In this document: piece after piece, positions 38,658 through 48,227 of the stretch
How the letters are laid out: each line of letters opens with the position of its first letter
Position numbering within the stretch: the stretch's first letter is position 1
From: an uncultured Treponema sp.
GTDB taxonomy: Bacteria; Spirochaetota; Spirochaetia; Treponematales; Treponemataceae
Assembly (NCBI GenBank): GCA_946186185.1
Contig: CAMHMJ010000004.1
Location: 88,537-152,536 of the forward strand
Direction: 5' to 3'
Length of the DNA: 64,000 nucleotides
Program-made: the position numbers and the translations under genes
Notes under the pieces: model-generated
What the model saw: the letters and a program-made list of their open reading frames with translations, nothing else
What the model was told of the DNA's origin: nothing
The model's database searches: none

Positions 38658-41360
38658 ATGGCAAACGACACTCTTTTTTCTTCAGCATTTTCTCGTGAAC
38701 CCCTGGCAGCCCGCATGAGGCCCCGCAATCTGGATGAATATATCGGACAGGACCACATTGTTGGAAAAGGGCGTCTTTTGCGGCGGGCAATTGCGGCCGA
38801 CCAGCTGACCTCAGTTATTTTTTACGGACCGCCGGGCTCAGGAAAAACCACCCTTGCCCGGGTAATTGCAAACCACACAAGATCGAATTTTATCACCCTG
38901 AATGCAGTTTTAACCGGCGTTCAGGATATCAGAAATGCCATAAAACAGGCAGAAGACCATTTTAACCTCTACGGAAGGCGCACGATTCTTTTTGTAGACG
39001 AGGTTCACCGCTGGAACAAAAGCCAGCAGGACGCCCTCCTTCCCTGGGTTGAAAACGGAACCCTGATTTTAATCGGCGCCACCACGGAAAACCCGTTTTT
39101 TGAAGTAAACAAGGCTCTTGTAAGCCGCTCCCGGGTTTTCCAGCTAAAGCCCCTCACTGAAGAAGACCTTAAAAAAGCCGCCACCCAGGCCCTCACCGAT
39201 TTGGACCGGGGCTACGGAAAATGGAAGGTTACCTTTGAAGAAGGCGCCCTTGAACACCTGATTCAGACCGCCAACGGAGACGCACGCTCCCTTTTAAACG
39301 CCCTGGAGCTTGCCGTTGAAACCACACCGGAAAAATGGGATCCGGAAGCAAATCCGCCGGTTCCGGCTCCGGGCTCAACAATTTTTATCTCAAAAGAAGC
39401 CGCTGAAGAATCCATTCAGAAAAAAGTAGTGCTCTACGACCGGGACGGGGACTACCACTACGACATCATAAGCGCATTTATAAAATCCCTCCGGGGCCGG
39501 GACCCGGATGCCGCAATGTACTGGCTTGCCAGAATGGTTCGTGCTGGAGAAGACCCGCACTTTATCTTCCGCAGAATGCTGATTTCCGCCTGCGAAGACA
39601 CGGGACTTGCCGCCCCAAACGCAATTACAATAGTAGAAAGCTGTGCTGCCGCCTTTGACCGGGTTGGACTTCCGGAAGGACGATACTTTCTTGCCCACGC
39701 AGCCCTCTACCTTTCAACTGCACCAAAATCCAACAGCTCCATGGCCTTCTTTGACGCCCTTTCTTCCGTTGAAAAAGAAGACGCAGAAGTGCCGAACCAC
39801 TTGAAGGATTCCTCCCGGGACGCAGAAGGCTTTGGCCACGGCGCCGGTTACCTTTACCCTCACGCCTACCGGGACCACTGGGTTGCCCAGCAGTACCTTC
39901 CGGATTCCCTTATGGGCCGGGTTTTCTACACCCCAAGCACCCAGGGCTACGAAAAACAGATCCGGGACGATGTTTTAAGCCGTCGGGAACTTCAGATTGC
40001 CGCAATTTTAGAGCATCCGGAGCCTTTAGACAGCGCAAAAACCGGCTCAAAAAATGCAGACTACAACCTGCCTGAACCGGGAGCCCCGGAACGCTCTGCC
40101 ACCGCAAAAAGCTGCGCCACTTCAGAATTCGGGGCAAATCCCATCAGCGAATGGTGGATTGCCGAGCACTTTAAGGGCGGAACCATTAAAAAGGAAGAAA
40201 ATCTCACCTTCAGCCCGGAGGATACAGTACGGGAAGGGGCTCTTGAACGGGCCGACAAGCAATGGAGAAGCCGACTGGACACCAACCGGGCCGAAATTCT
40301 CCTTGGAATCCGGGACACCATGGTTTCCATGGCATCACTTGTACGCCACCACAGAAGCCTTATCTGGAACGCCGACGACGGCCTTTTGCTCTGGGAAGTT
40401 GAACGGAAAACTCCGGAAGGCGTTACCTGCGGCGTGTGCCGAAGCCAGAAGGGAGCGGAAGTCCTAATGCAGTACGCCCGCACCCTGGGAGACCTGGATA
40501 AGCCGGTGCTCCTTTCACGGCCGGAAAGCGAAAACCACGCCATGCTTTCACCACGGGAATTTTACAGGCTGATTTTCAAGTTCCAGTACGAAGGAACGAT
40601 TTTTGACCGCATATTTTTCAGGGACCCCTTTATCAATATCCAGTCCATTCAGGCAATGGCGGAAGCCTTTATGTGCATTGCAAACCCGGAAAAGCTGAAG
40701 GTTTTTGCACAGGAAGGAGAAGATACTGACCGCATAAAATACGATGCCGACGACTACGATAAATACGACGCCGAAAATGAAAAGGCAACTCAGACACAAA
40801 ACGGGACATTTGCAAATTACGGATACACAAACGGTTATCAGGGCTATTCCGGCTCGGCAGGTGGCGGAAGCAAGATCGAAAGCCCGCTGGCTGAAGGCTG
40901 GAAAATCGTAATCAGCCAGAAAATTCCTTCAACCGGGCAGCGCATTTCCCGCCTCATCCGGGAGCAGATTTTGACCCCGGCCTCCGCCGCCCCTTACGAA
41001 GAAATTCTTTCTAAAATGGAAGATGCGGAAAACGCATTTTTCAATGATGAGCAGAACAGCCTCTTTAACTGGAACACTCAGACCATCGCAACAATATTTG
41101 AAGAACACGGCTTTACGGTAAACTCCGCTTCAAAAATCGTGAACGAAAAGCGGCGCATCACCCAGGGGGAAATCCAGAAGTGGTTCGATACCGCAACCTC
41201 CTCCTACGCCAACTTCCTTGTGGAGCGCACCGGCACTCTGGAACTGAAAAAACTGATTTCCCTTCTGCAGAACGCCGCAGAAAACATGCTCTTCACCTGG
41301 CAGAGCGAAACAGCTTACTTCACCGTTTCCGCAAAAGAAGCGGCCGGGCAGAACCCATAG
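38658..41360 (+). CDS. rarA: RarA/MgsA-type AAA+ ATPase fused to a long C-terminal region
   Basis: 900 residues from the ATG at 38658. Residues ~1-420 are Rar[21 protein letters not shown], Walker [16 protein letters not shown] (~56-70), Walker [17 protein letters not shown], sensor [12 protein letters not shown], then the MgsA C-terminal domain ([24 protein letters not shown]). RarA acts at stalled replication forks. Normal RarA is ~430-450 residues; here ~480 more follow. They include [20 protein letters not shown], a Tyr/Gly/Asp-rich linker (~695-735) and a C-terminal helical region. RarA fusions with an unknown domain occur in other phyla, but I cannot say if this tail is the same. It is one of only three plus-strand genes. 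Confidence 0.88.
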   Translation: MANDTLFSSAFSREPLAARMRPRNLDEYIGQDHIVGKGRLLRRAIAADQLTSVIFYGPPGSGKTTLARVIANHTRSNFITLNAVLTGVQDIRNAIKQAEDHFNLYGRRTILFVDEVHRWNKSQQDALLPWVENGTLILIGATTENPFFEVNKALVSRSRVFQLKPLTEEDLKKAATQALTDLDRGYGKWKVTFEEGALEHLIQTANGDARSLLNALELAVETTPEKWDPEANPPVPAPGSTIFISKEAAEESIQKKVVLYDRDGDYHYDIISAFIKSLRGRDPDAAMYWLARMVRAGEDPHFIFRRMLISACEDTGLAAPNAITIVESCAAAFDRVGLPEGRYFLAHAALYLSTAPKSNSSMAFFDALSSVEKEDAEVPNHLKDSSRDAEGFGHGAGYLYPHAYRDHWVAQQYLPDSLMGRVFYTPSTQGYEKQIRDDVLSRRELQIAAILEHPEPLDSAKTGSKNADYNLPEPGAPERSATAKSCATSEFGANPISEWWIAEHFKGGTIKKEENLTFSPEDTVREGALERADKQWRSRLDTNRAEILLGIRDTMVSMASLVRHHRSLIWNADDGLLLWEVERKTPEGVTCGVCRSQKGAEVLMQYARTLGDLDKPVLLSRPESENHAMLSPREFYRLIFKFQYEGTIFDRIFFRDPFINIQSIQAMAEAFMCIANPEKLKVFAQEGEDTDRIKYDADDYDKYDAENEKATQTQNGTFANYGYTNGYQGYSGSAGGGSKIESPLAEGWKIVISQKIPSTGQRISRLIREQILTPASAAPYEEILSKMEDAENAFFNDEQNSLFNWNTQTIATIFEEHGFTVNSASKIVNEKRRITQGEIQKWFDTATSSYANFLVERTGTLELKKLISLLQNAAENMLFTWQSETAYFTVSAKEAAGQNP

Positions 41361-41426
41361 CTCTGTGACTTGCTCTGACAGGATGGAACTGGCCAACTTT
41401 GGCAGAGCCCAAAGAAGCGATGCGCT

Positions 41427-42629
41427 TTAGTTTGCAGACGGTTCTTCTGCCGGCTTTTCCGTTTCCGCCAGTGAATTCTCTGCCAGCGCTACAAAGCTTT
41501 CGCCCCAGTAGTCGCACAAAAGAGCCCGGGCTTCCTCCTGCAGTTCCGGAACAACCCGGTCCCGCATCTGGCGGATATTGTTAACAAGGTAAAGCCGGGT
41601 CATGGCACGAAGCCGCTCCACCTCGTCCGGAAGAATAAGTGCGTGGGTGGCAGTTCGTGAAACACTGCACTCCGCTCTCACCACTTCCCCATCAGTTGAG
41701 CCCGCCCCTTCCGGTTCACTGCTGTTCTCTTTTACCCAGGTGGAAATCACGCTGAATACGCTGGAGGCCGAGCAGACCATCTTCCATTTGTGAATTGTGT
41801 CGATTGTTCTGTGGCTGGTCATTCCGGTATTCACCCGGTAACGGTAAACCGGCGCCTTAATTCCACGGTAATTTTCTGCGTACTGCGCCAGAAAGAAAAA
41901 CAGCAGGATATCATCCGCCATGTTGCATTCGGTATAGGGAATATTTTCGTAGGCCTTAAGCCACAGCTCCCGCTTGATAAGCTTTCCCCAGGTATTAGCC
42001 GTAAAATCCCCGTCCACCAGCCAGCGCCGGAAAACCTGATGCCCCTGAATATCGCCATAAAAAATCTTTCCGTAGCGGTTTTCTTTTGAAGGAGTAAAGT
42101 TCCCCTGGTTGTCAAAGATGCCCGCAGTGCTGGTTCCGTGAACGATGTCAAAAGCCCCGGAAGACGCAGAAGGTGCAGCCGCCCCTAAATCTGCGGCAAA
42201 CTCAGTTTCAATTTCAGCCGCCCCGGACAAAGAAACTCCCGATGCCTCGTACAATACTTTAAGGGCACCCGCTTCCATTTCGTCGTCACTGTCAACCTGG
42301 GTCATATAAAAGCCCCGGGCTTCAAAGCAGAGGGTTCGGCGCACTTCAATCAGACCGCGGTTTTCCCGGTGCTCAACAAAACGGAGTTCCACTGGCTGCA
42401 GTCCCCGCTCTGAACGGAAGCGCCTGCACTCCTTCTGCATAAGGCGAACAATTTTCTTAGCGTTCCGCCCTTTTTCGTCCTTTCCCGGGCTATGGTCGCT
42501 TACCACAACAATTTCAAAGGAATCAAAATCCTGGGTGATTACGGACCGCAGACACTGAACCAGAAAAGGCTCGGTGTTGTAAACGGGAATACAGACAGAA
42601 ATTAAGGGCGCGCTGCGGGATTTCTTCAT
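41427..42629 (-). CDS. Family 2 glycosyltransferase
   Basis: 400 residues. The N-terminal GT-A fold is clear: APLISVCIPVYNTEPFLVQC (~7-26), QDFDSFEIVVVSDHSPGKDE, and the metal-binding DSDDEME (~115-121). A low-complexity Ala/Ser/Glu insert (SGVSLSGAAEIETEFAADLG) lies at ~130-160, and the C-terminal part is helical with no membrane segment. It would transfer a sugar from a nucleotide-sugar to a surface glycan or a lipid acceptor. It is 37 bp after the last of three giant lipoprotein genes on the same strand and may be co-transcribed with them; whether it glycosylates those products is a guess. It converges on rarA, 66 bp away, without an obvious terminator. Confidence 0.88.
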   Translation of the reverse strand: MKKSRSAPLISVCIPVYNTEPFLVQCLRSVITQDFDSFEIVVVSDHSPGKDEKGRNAKKIVRLMQKECRRFRSERGLQPVELRFVEHRENRGLIEVRRTLCFEARGFYMTQVDSDDEMEAGALKVLYEASGVSLSGAAEIETEFAADLGAAAPSASSGAFDIVHGTSTAGIFDNQGNFTPSKENRYGKIFYGDIQGHQVFRRWLVDGDFTANTWGKLIKRELWLKAYENIPYTECNMADDILLFFFLAQYAENYRGIKAPVYRYRVNTGMTSHRTIDTIHKWKMVCSASSVFSVISTWVKENSSEPEGAGSTDGEVVRAECSVSRTATHALILPDEVERLRAMTRLYLVNNIRQMRDRVVPELQEEARALLCDYWGESFVALAENSLAETEKPAEEPSAN

Positions 42630-42666
42630 GGTGTAAAAGGTCTCTATTCAAGCGGACTGCGCCGGG

Positions 42667-45189
42667 TTATTCGTCTTTGCACTCGAAGCCGACGAATACT
42701 TTATCTCCATTATACTGAACCAATGTAGTAGAAGCCTCTGTTCGAGCAAACAAGAAAATACTTCCCTGTGGAGTATCACGAAGCAAAAGAGAATCAACTG
42801 AAACATCAAAGCTCGAACCTCGAATAATAAACTTATCCTTCTTATCTGAATTAAACTTTACACCCGCATCCTTAGAGCTTTCGATTGCAAATTCTTCCAG
42901 GTCAACGGTAACAATGCGGTTCACATTCTTGTAGCCCCACACACCCTCTGAATCCGTGTAGAAAGCAATTCCATTATCCGCAATTACAAGCTTTTTAGGC
43001 TTTAGGGCAACAAATTTTTCAGGACCAAGGAACACGGCTTCTTCAGCTTTCGATGGGTCAATACTGTCCATATTAGGAATACAGAACACGCGGTTTATAG
43101 GTCCAGAAGAAGAATTAATATAACCAAAAATTTTAGTTGCTTCCTTGGTTAAAATACTATTGTTGTCAGAATCTTCTCCTCCATAAACGATATACGGATA
43201 GGTTTTCGTATCACCAGAAATATCTCCTGGAGTAAATAAATTAAAATTACCTCCAGTGGCATTTTCTGAATTAAATGTAAACTTTGTATACGGTGTCACT
43301 TCATCTGTCTCTGAACCAGAATTACGGTCATCAATAAAACCTAGTCTTCTGATATTGCCGTCAAACAAATCTACTTCAATCAAAATACCACGACTATTGA
43401 ATGCCTTATTACTTATTCCGTCACCATACATGATAAAATACTCTTTTCCAAGAATATAAATCTTTCCGTCCTGGTACATCATGTCGGTAAAATGGAAAGC
43501 GTCGGATAAGTCGAATTTATAATTATTCAAATCAATCAGGTATGTTTCCTGAACAGTTTCATAAACTTGATCTGTGTAATTTTCCGGAAGCTTCATAACA
43601 GAAAGAATATATTCGTGATTGTAGGACGACTCTTTTCCCAAATCATACAAAATTCCGTTGTGAACGCAGGAAAGACAGTGCTCCTTGCTTCCGGCAGGAT
43701 GAATCTGCTGCCACCAGTCAAGATCTGAAGAGGCATCAAAACGGCAAAGCCAGTAATACCAGTCAGTTTCGCTGCCGCCAGATCCACCGGTTTTATCCGT
43801 TGTTCCATACAAATATTTTTTTGTACGGTCATAGCAAATATTTGTAAACTTATAGAAGGAAGCTTCCGCCTCGCCGTCTGAGCCAAAGCCATATTTATCA
43901 GAAAACAGAGTCGTCATATCAGAGCCGTTATCTTCCCAAAGTTTCGTTATGGCATAGACATTGCCTTCGTTATCAAAGCAGAAGCTCTTAAAGTCAGTCG
44001 TTTCGCTTTCAAAATCAGGGTCTGTATTTGAAGAATTCTCGTTCCATTTATAAAACTTATAAACAGGAACATCCACGCCGTTCACTTCTTTGGTAGTCAG
44101 ATTGAACAGAACCGTATCAGTCTGGGGAACAAACTCCAGTCCATTCAAATCAAGAAGCTCGTCGGTTATAATAAATTCGATTTTTCCGGTCTCAGCATTT
44201 TTCTTCAGATGGCTGCCTTCCCCGAACCAGGTGTCCGTGGTAAGCCCCGGAAACACAGTTATGGCTTCATGGCAGATATACCGTTCAAACCCATCGTTAT
44301 CGATAAACACAAAAGTGAAGTCATAGGTTGAAGGCTTTATGCCATCAAGCTTAATCTCAGCGTAGCCAACTGACCTTGAATCACTTCCCTCACCAATAGT
44401 ATCGTTCCCAAAAAACTCTTCCTCTTCATCAATTTTGTTATCAGATTCATTTAAATCAACAGCCGAATATTTTACACTGCTGAGTTTAGTAAAACTCTCT
44501 CGGTCAAATGTATAATCCCAGATTGTAAGATTAATTTCACCCGATACAGATTCATTAAAAAACGGATACAAAACAACAGGCTGCTCAATTACGCTGTCAA
44601 TCGACTTAACTGTAACAGTGGTGCCGTCCTTGCCGTCCTTGTCATAATTTGAAAGTGCACGAATAAAATCCTCATCATCAGCATCTGTGGAAATCTCAAG
44701 ATAAATCTTAAGAATCCACTCCCCTGTCTTTGGAAGCGCAACTGAATATGTCATATTTTCGGTATTGATTGAGCCTTCAACAAATTCTTCACCAGATTCA
44801 TTTTCCTTGTAATAGGCATTCACAACCCATCTGTATTTAGAAGAATCTTTTCCCTCAAGATTAAAAGACGAGGTTGCAGAACGGGAAGCAGCACCGCTGG
44901 TAACCGCACCGTCAGAAGCCATTCCCGCAATCAAAAGCTTTCCGCGTACATTACCGCCTGAAGCCAGGGAGCCGCCAGAAATCTGAGCGCCGTTTTTTTC
45001 TTCTGAAACACTCTTTCCGCCGGCAGAGTCATCCGAACAGCCCGTAAAGATATAAGCCGACGCAAAAACAAGTCCAGCCATAAAAAGAAGAGCACCGCCC
45101 CGTAATCTGCCACCAGGCAAAATGCCCTCACGCAAACCACCCCGCAGAACGTCACTAACCCCGTTAATTTTTCTCATCCAATTTTTCAT
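42667..45189 (-). CDS. Giant surface lipoprotein (third of three in an operon)
   Basis: 840 residues from the ATG at 45189 (AGGAGA upstream). An unusually long basic n-region precedes the lipobox FTGC (Cys51). Then an acidic, beta-rich protein with a short ASRSATSS segment after the linker, as in its neighbours. The C-terminal ~500 residues read like a propeller-type repeat of sensor or surface proteins: FCFDNEGNVYAITK, LYGTTDKTG, YQDGKIYILGKEYFI. They end with FVALKPKKLVIADNGIAFYT and NVNRIVTVDLEEFAIE, which recur in the upstream neighbour (FIALKPKQLVVSDSG-like). No catalytic motif. It lies 19 bp after the previous lipoprotein gene. Confidence 0.8.
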   Translation of the reverse strand: MKNWMRKINGVSDVLRGGLREGILPGGRLRGGALLFMAGLVFASAYIFTGCSDDSAGGKSVSEEKNGAQISGGSLASGGNVRGKLLIAGMASDGAVTSGAASRSATSSFNLEGKDSSKYRWVVNAYYKENESGEEFVEGSINTENMTYSVALPKTGEWILKIYLEISTDADDEDFIRALSNYDKDGKDGTTVTVKSIDSVIEQPVVLYPFFNESVSGEINLTIWDYTFDRESFTKLSSVKYSAVDLNESDNKIDEEEEFFGNDTIGEGSDSRSVGYAEIKLDGIKPSTYDFTFVFIDNDGFERYICHEAITVFPGLTTDTWFGEGSHLKKNAETGKIEFIITDELLDLNGLEFVPQTDTVLFNLTTKEVNGVDVPVYKFYKWNENSSNTDPDFESETTDFKSFCFDNEGNVYAITKLWEDNGSDMTTLFSDKYGFGSDGEAEASFYKFTNICYDRTKKYLYGTTDKTGGSGGSETDWYYWLCRFDASSDLDWWQQIHPAGSKEHCLSCVHNGILYDLGKESSYNHEYILSVMKLPENYTDQVYETVQETYLIDLNNYKFDLSDAFHFTDMMYQDGKIYILGKEYFIMYGDGISNKAFNSRGILIEVDLFDGNIRRLGFIDDRNSGSETDEVTPYTKFTFNSENATGGNFNLFTPGDISGDTKTYPYIVYGGEDSDNNSILTKEATKIFGYINSSSGPINRVFCIPNMDSIDPSKAEEAVFLGPEKFVALKPKKLVIADNGIAFYTDSEGVWGYKNVNRIVTVDLEEFAIESSKDAGVKFNSDKKDKFIIRGSSFDVSVDSLLLRDTPQGSIFLFARTEASTTLVQYNGDKVFVGFECKDE

Positions 45190-45208
45190 AGTTGATTCTC
45201 CTGCTCTC

Positions 45209-48200
45209 CTAGTCTTCATTCTTCATATAGAAGTAAACACTGCCCCCAATCCATCCATAAGGATCTCTTGTAGACACATCATCTCCCATTTGCATGTAAG
45301 TAGTTGAATATTCGCTTGGCAAGAATTGATACAATGGCGTATTTTTTTCCTCATCGTAATAAATTCTGTTCAGCATCATATAATACGGGTCTCCAGAAAG
45401 TCGAGTTGTGAAAGTCGTTGGAGCATCAGAAACTTTCGTAACCGCAAATTTTTCCAGATCAATTGTAACAAATCTGTTTACATTTCTGTAAGCAAGAGCA
45501 CCGTCTGCATTCGTGTAGAACCAGATACCGCTGTCAGAAACAACAAGCTGTTTTGGTTTTAAAGCAATAATTTTTCTAGGTCCCGCAAAAATCAATTCAT
45601 CAGAAGCAGAAATACTGTACATTGTTGGGAAGAAATCAGACAGAGTTTTGTTCATCCGAATAGTTTCAACAATATTGTCCTCTGCATCTCTTTGAATTTT
45701 TACTAAATCCACAATTCCTGGAAGTGATTTCAACTTCGTATAAGTCTCATCTTCATAGAAGGTATATCCATCGCTTCCATCAGTTATATACATTCTTTCC
45801 GGTTTAAAGCTGTCAGTTTTCAATCCGGTTGTTTTTACAGGATTATCATTATTCCTCTCATCATATTTTATAAGCATACCACGGCTGTATCGATTCTGAG
45901 TACCAACATCTTCATAATAGGTATTGTCATTAATTCCATAGTCGTCATGAGTAGCAGGATCTCCCTTTACATCGTATTCCAGCAAAAGTAAATAGAACGC
46001 TCCGTCCCAATATACAAAATCACTGATTGTAGCAGCATAAGAAAAATCAATACCAGAAGTTAATGAAACTGTCTTCTTCGCTTCACCAACATTACCACCT
46101 GCATTACCCAATTCAAAGGTAAGAAGGCTGAATGAATAGTTCCCTGAAGTTACAGACTTTGCTACGCAGTACAAAACTCCGTCATATACAACTGCCCGCA
46201 ATGGGGTGTAACCTGTAAGTGTAACCGTATAGGAAACCTGATTATCAAGATTTCCGTCAGAAATAAGGTACGGATATTTGAAAACAGACAAAGAGTCTCC
46301 AAAAGAAACCACTCCACTATTTAGTTCTGACTTATTTCCATATGCATATAAGATATTTGTGGCTTCATCAATTGTAAAGCCTGCGTAACCCGCTAAATCA
46401 TTTCCATCATAGTCCGTAGAGCGTTCGAATGAATCCAGGTCAGTAAGTTCAATACCATCCTCGGAAATATTTGAATTATTTGATTTTAGCGTAAAAGTTC
46501 TGTCCCATGTTTCATCAGTAGAATTATATGAAGTTTTTCTTGTCTTCTTCAACGCATAGAATTTTCCGTCGTTATCAAAACCAGAACATTCGCTTAAAGA
46601 TCTGAAATCTGGCGTCATATCAGAAGTATAGTCACTTACCGAATCAACCAGATAATAAGAAGAACCATTATAGAGCGCTGTTTGTCGTCCAACTACAACA
46701 GGTAATTCAAAAGTCTGGCTGCTTGTAACATAAGCCCCGTAGATGGAATTAATTCTGCGCTTTGCAGTCACATAAAGCTGGTAATTTCCAAGCCTTGGAA
46801 GTCTTCGAGTCAGGGTGATGTGGTCGCCGTCATCTTCATCAAAAATGTAATATGGAGTGCCATTGTAATTATCAAGCTTAATTCCGTGATACATAAGCTC
46901 TGCGTAATATTCTACTGGCTCCGTAACAACATTTCCTTCTGCATCCTTAACACTAAAGTAAATTGAATTACCTCTTAGATTTTGAAGGAAATCTTCACTA
47001 AGGCAAATATTCATCGCCCTGCTATCAATGGAAACATCCCCATCCACAGCCTTGATATACGCCGCATAGAACTTTTTATTTCCGGTGCTGCCGGCTGGAA
47101 TTTCGAAAACCGGCTTTGTAAAGTCAGCATCTTCAAACCAGCCCGCAAAACCGTAGCCGTCCTTCTTCATCTTTGGAAGAGGCAGGGTCTCGCTCTTTCT
47201 GGAATATTTCATCGGTTTGATATTTGAGTTTCCGGAATTAAGAACACCGTCAGAATCCAGAACGCCGCCGTTATCCTCGTATTCAATGCTGTAAGTTTCA
47301 TTCAAAAGCACCGTCTGTTCAAAATGTGAAGTAAAACCACGGGCAATGCAAACTGTATATGGAATCGTATTGATGGCAACGCTGGTTCCTTCCGCATAAA
47401 ACTCGAACACCAGCTTATAGTATCCCCCAGGAAGTCGTTCAGCTTCTTTAGTAACAGAACGGGCAAAGGTTACAGAATAGCCGGTCACTTCAGAAGTTGT
47501 ACCGGAGCCCCCTGACGAACCGGTGCCAGAGCCCCCTGACGAACCTGTTGAGCCGCCGGTAGAACCAGCCGTGCCGCCAGCTCCCGTACCCTCTTCATAT
47601 TCCGGAGTGAAATAAGAAGCCGTCCAGGACTCAGTCACAGGAGTAAAAGACCCCGCCTCAGCGTCCGTTCTTGTAAGAGTTGCAACTACGCTGGTAACAT
47701 TATCATCCTTTGGGAAGGAAACCTTCACCCTCAAACCACCCTTATCTTCATCCGCAAGAAGATTAAAAGAAATCTGTGTTGTAGTTCCCCGTACAATCTC
47801 AACAGCCTCTTCCGTAGTTCCGCTGAACAGAACGCCGTTAAGGTCTGCCTTAAGGGTAAAAGTCCAGCTTCCCGGAGCTACCGGAATCGGATGCTTCCTG
47901 AGCTCTGATAGAGTTTCCGCAGAAAACAGGGTGTGCTCTTCTACCTCTATATCCTCTGAACGGAAACCGGTAAGTACCAGGTTCTGAAGGAGGTTTACAT
48001 CCGGCACTTCGTTCTGGTCAGGAAAAACCGTTCGTGAGGTCAGCGCCGTATCCACGATGATATATGCCTTTTCCGCCTTTGAAGAGCCGCTTCCAGAAGC
48101 TTCATTTGCGGTGCCAAAAAGACCGTTTCCGCAGGAAGCAAGCAGAACCGTCAAAGAAAGCGACAAAAATCCGTAAAAACCTTTATTTTTTCTGAAATTC

Positions 48201-48214
48201 CACATTTTCTTCAT
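45209..48214 (-). CDS. Giant surface lipoprotein with InlB-type repeat (second of three in an operon)
   Basis: 1001 residues from the ATG at 48214 (GGGAGGGA upstream). The lipobox is LLASC (Cys28). A SRTVFPDQ segment and a beta domain (~40-290) resemble the N-terminal parts of the other giant lipoproteins. Gly/Ser linker repeats (GSTGSSGGSGTGSSGGSG) lie at ~220-245. An InlB/Listeria-Bacteroides unit DGYGFAGWFEDADFTKPVFE lies near ~345. The C-terminal half is a repeat-rich, propeller-like part (DNDGKFYALKK, DEATNILYAYGNK, YDGVLYCVAKS) ending in ALKPKQLVVSDSGIWFYT and NVNRFVTIDLEKFAV, paralogous to the next gene. No enzyme motif is visible; surface attachment or recognition is the likely role. 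Confidence 0.82.
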   Translation of the reverse strand: MKKMWNFRKNKGFYGFLSLSLTVLLASCGNGLFGTANEASGSGSSKAEKAYIIVDTALTSRTVFPDQNEVPDVNLLQNLVLTGFRSEDIEVEEHTLFSAETLSELRKHPIPVAPGSWTFTLKADLNGVLFSGTTEEAVEIVRGTTTQISFNLLADEDKGGLRVKVSFPKDDNVTSVVATLTRTDAEAGSFTPVTESWTASYFTPEYEEGTGAGGTAGSTGGSTGSSGGSGTGSSGGSGTTSEVTGYSVTFARSVTKEAERLPGGYYKLVFEFYAEGTSVAINTIPYTVCIARGFTSHFEQTVLLNETYSIEYEDNGGVLDSDGVLNSGNSNIKPMKYSRKSETLPLPKMKKDGYGFAGWFEDADFTKPVFEIPAGSTGNKKFYAAYIKAVDGDVSIDSRAMNICLSEDFLQNLRGNSIYFSVKDAEGNVVTEPVEYYAELMYHGIKLDNYNGTPYYIFDEDDGDHITLTRRLPRLGNYQLYVTAKRRINSIYGAYVTSSQTFELPVVVGRQTALYNGSSYYLVDSVSDYTSDMTPDFRSLSECSGFDNDGKFYALKKTRKTSYNSTDETWDRTFTLKSNNSNISEDGIELTDLDSFERSTDYDGNDLAGYAGFTIDEATNILYAYGNKSELNSGVVSFGDSLSVFKYPYLISDGNLDNQVSYTVTLTGYTPLRAVVYDGVLYCVAKSVTSGNYSFSLLTFELGNAGGNVGEAKKTVSLTSGIDFSYAATISDFVYWDGAFYLLLLEYDVKGDPATHDDYGINDNTYYEDVGTQNRYSRGMLIKYDERNNDNPVKTTGLKTDSFKPERMYITDGSDGYTFYEDETYTKLKSLPGIVDLVKIQRDAEDNIVETIRMNKTLSDFFPTMYSISASDELIFAGPRKIIALKPKQLVVSDSGIWFYTNADGALAYRNVNRFVTIDLEKFAVTKVSDAPTTFTTRLSGDPYYMMLNRIYYDEEKNTPLYQFLPSEYSTTYMQMGDDVSTRDPYGWIGGSVYFYMKNED

Positions 48215-48227
48215 TATAAATCCCTCC

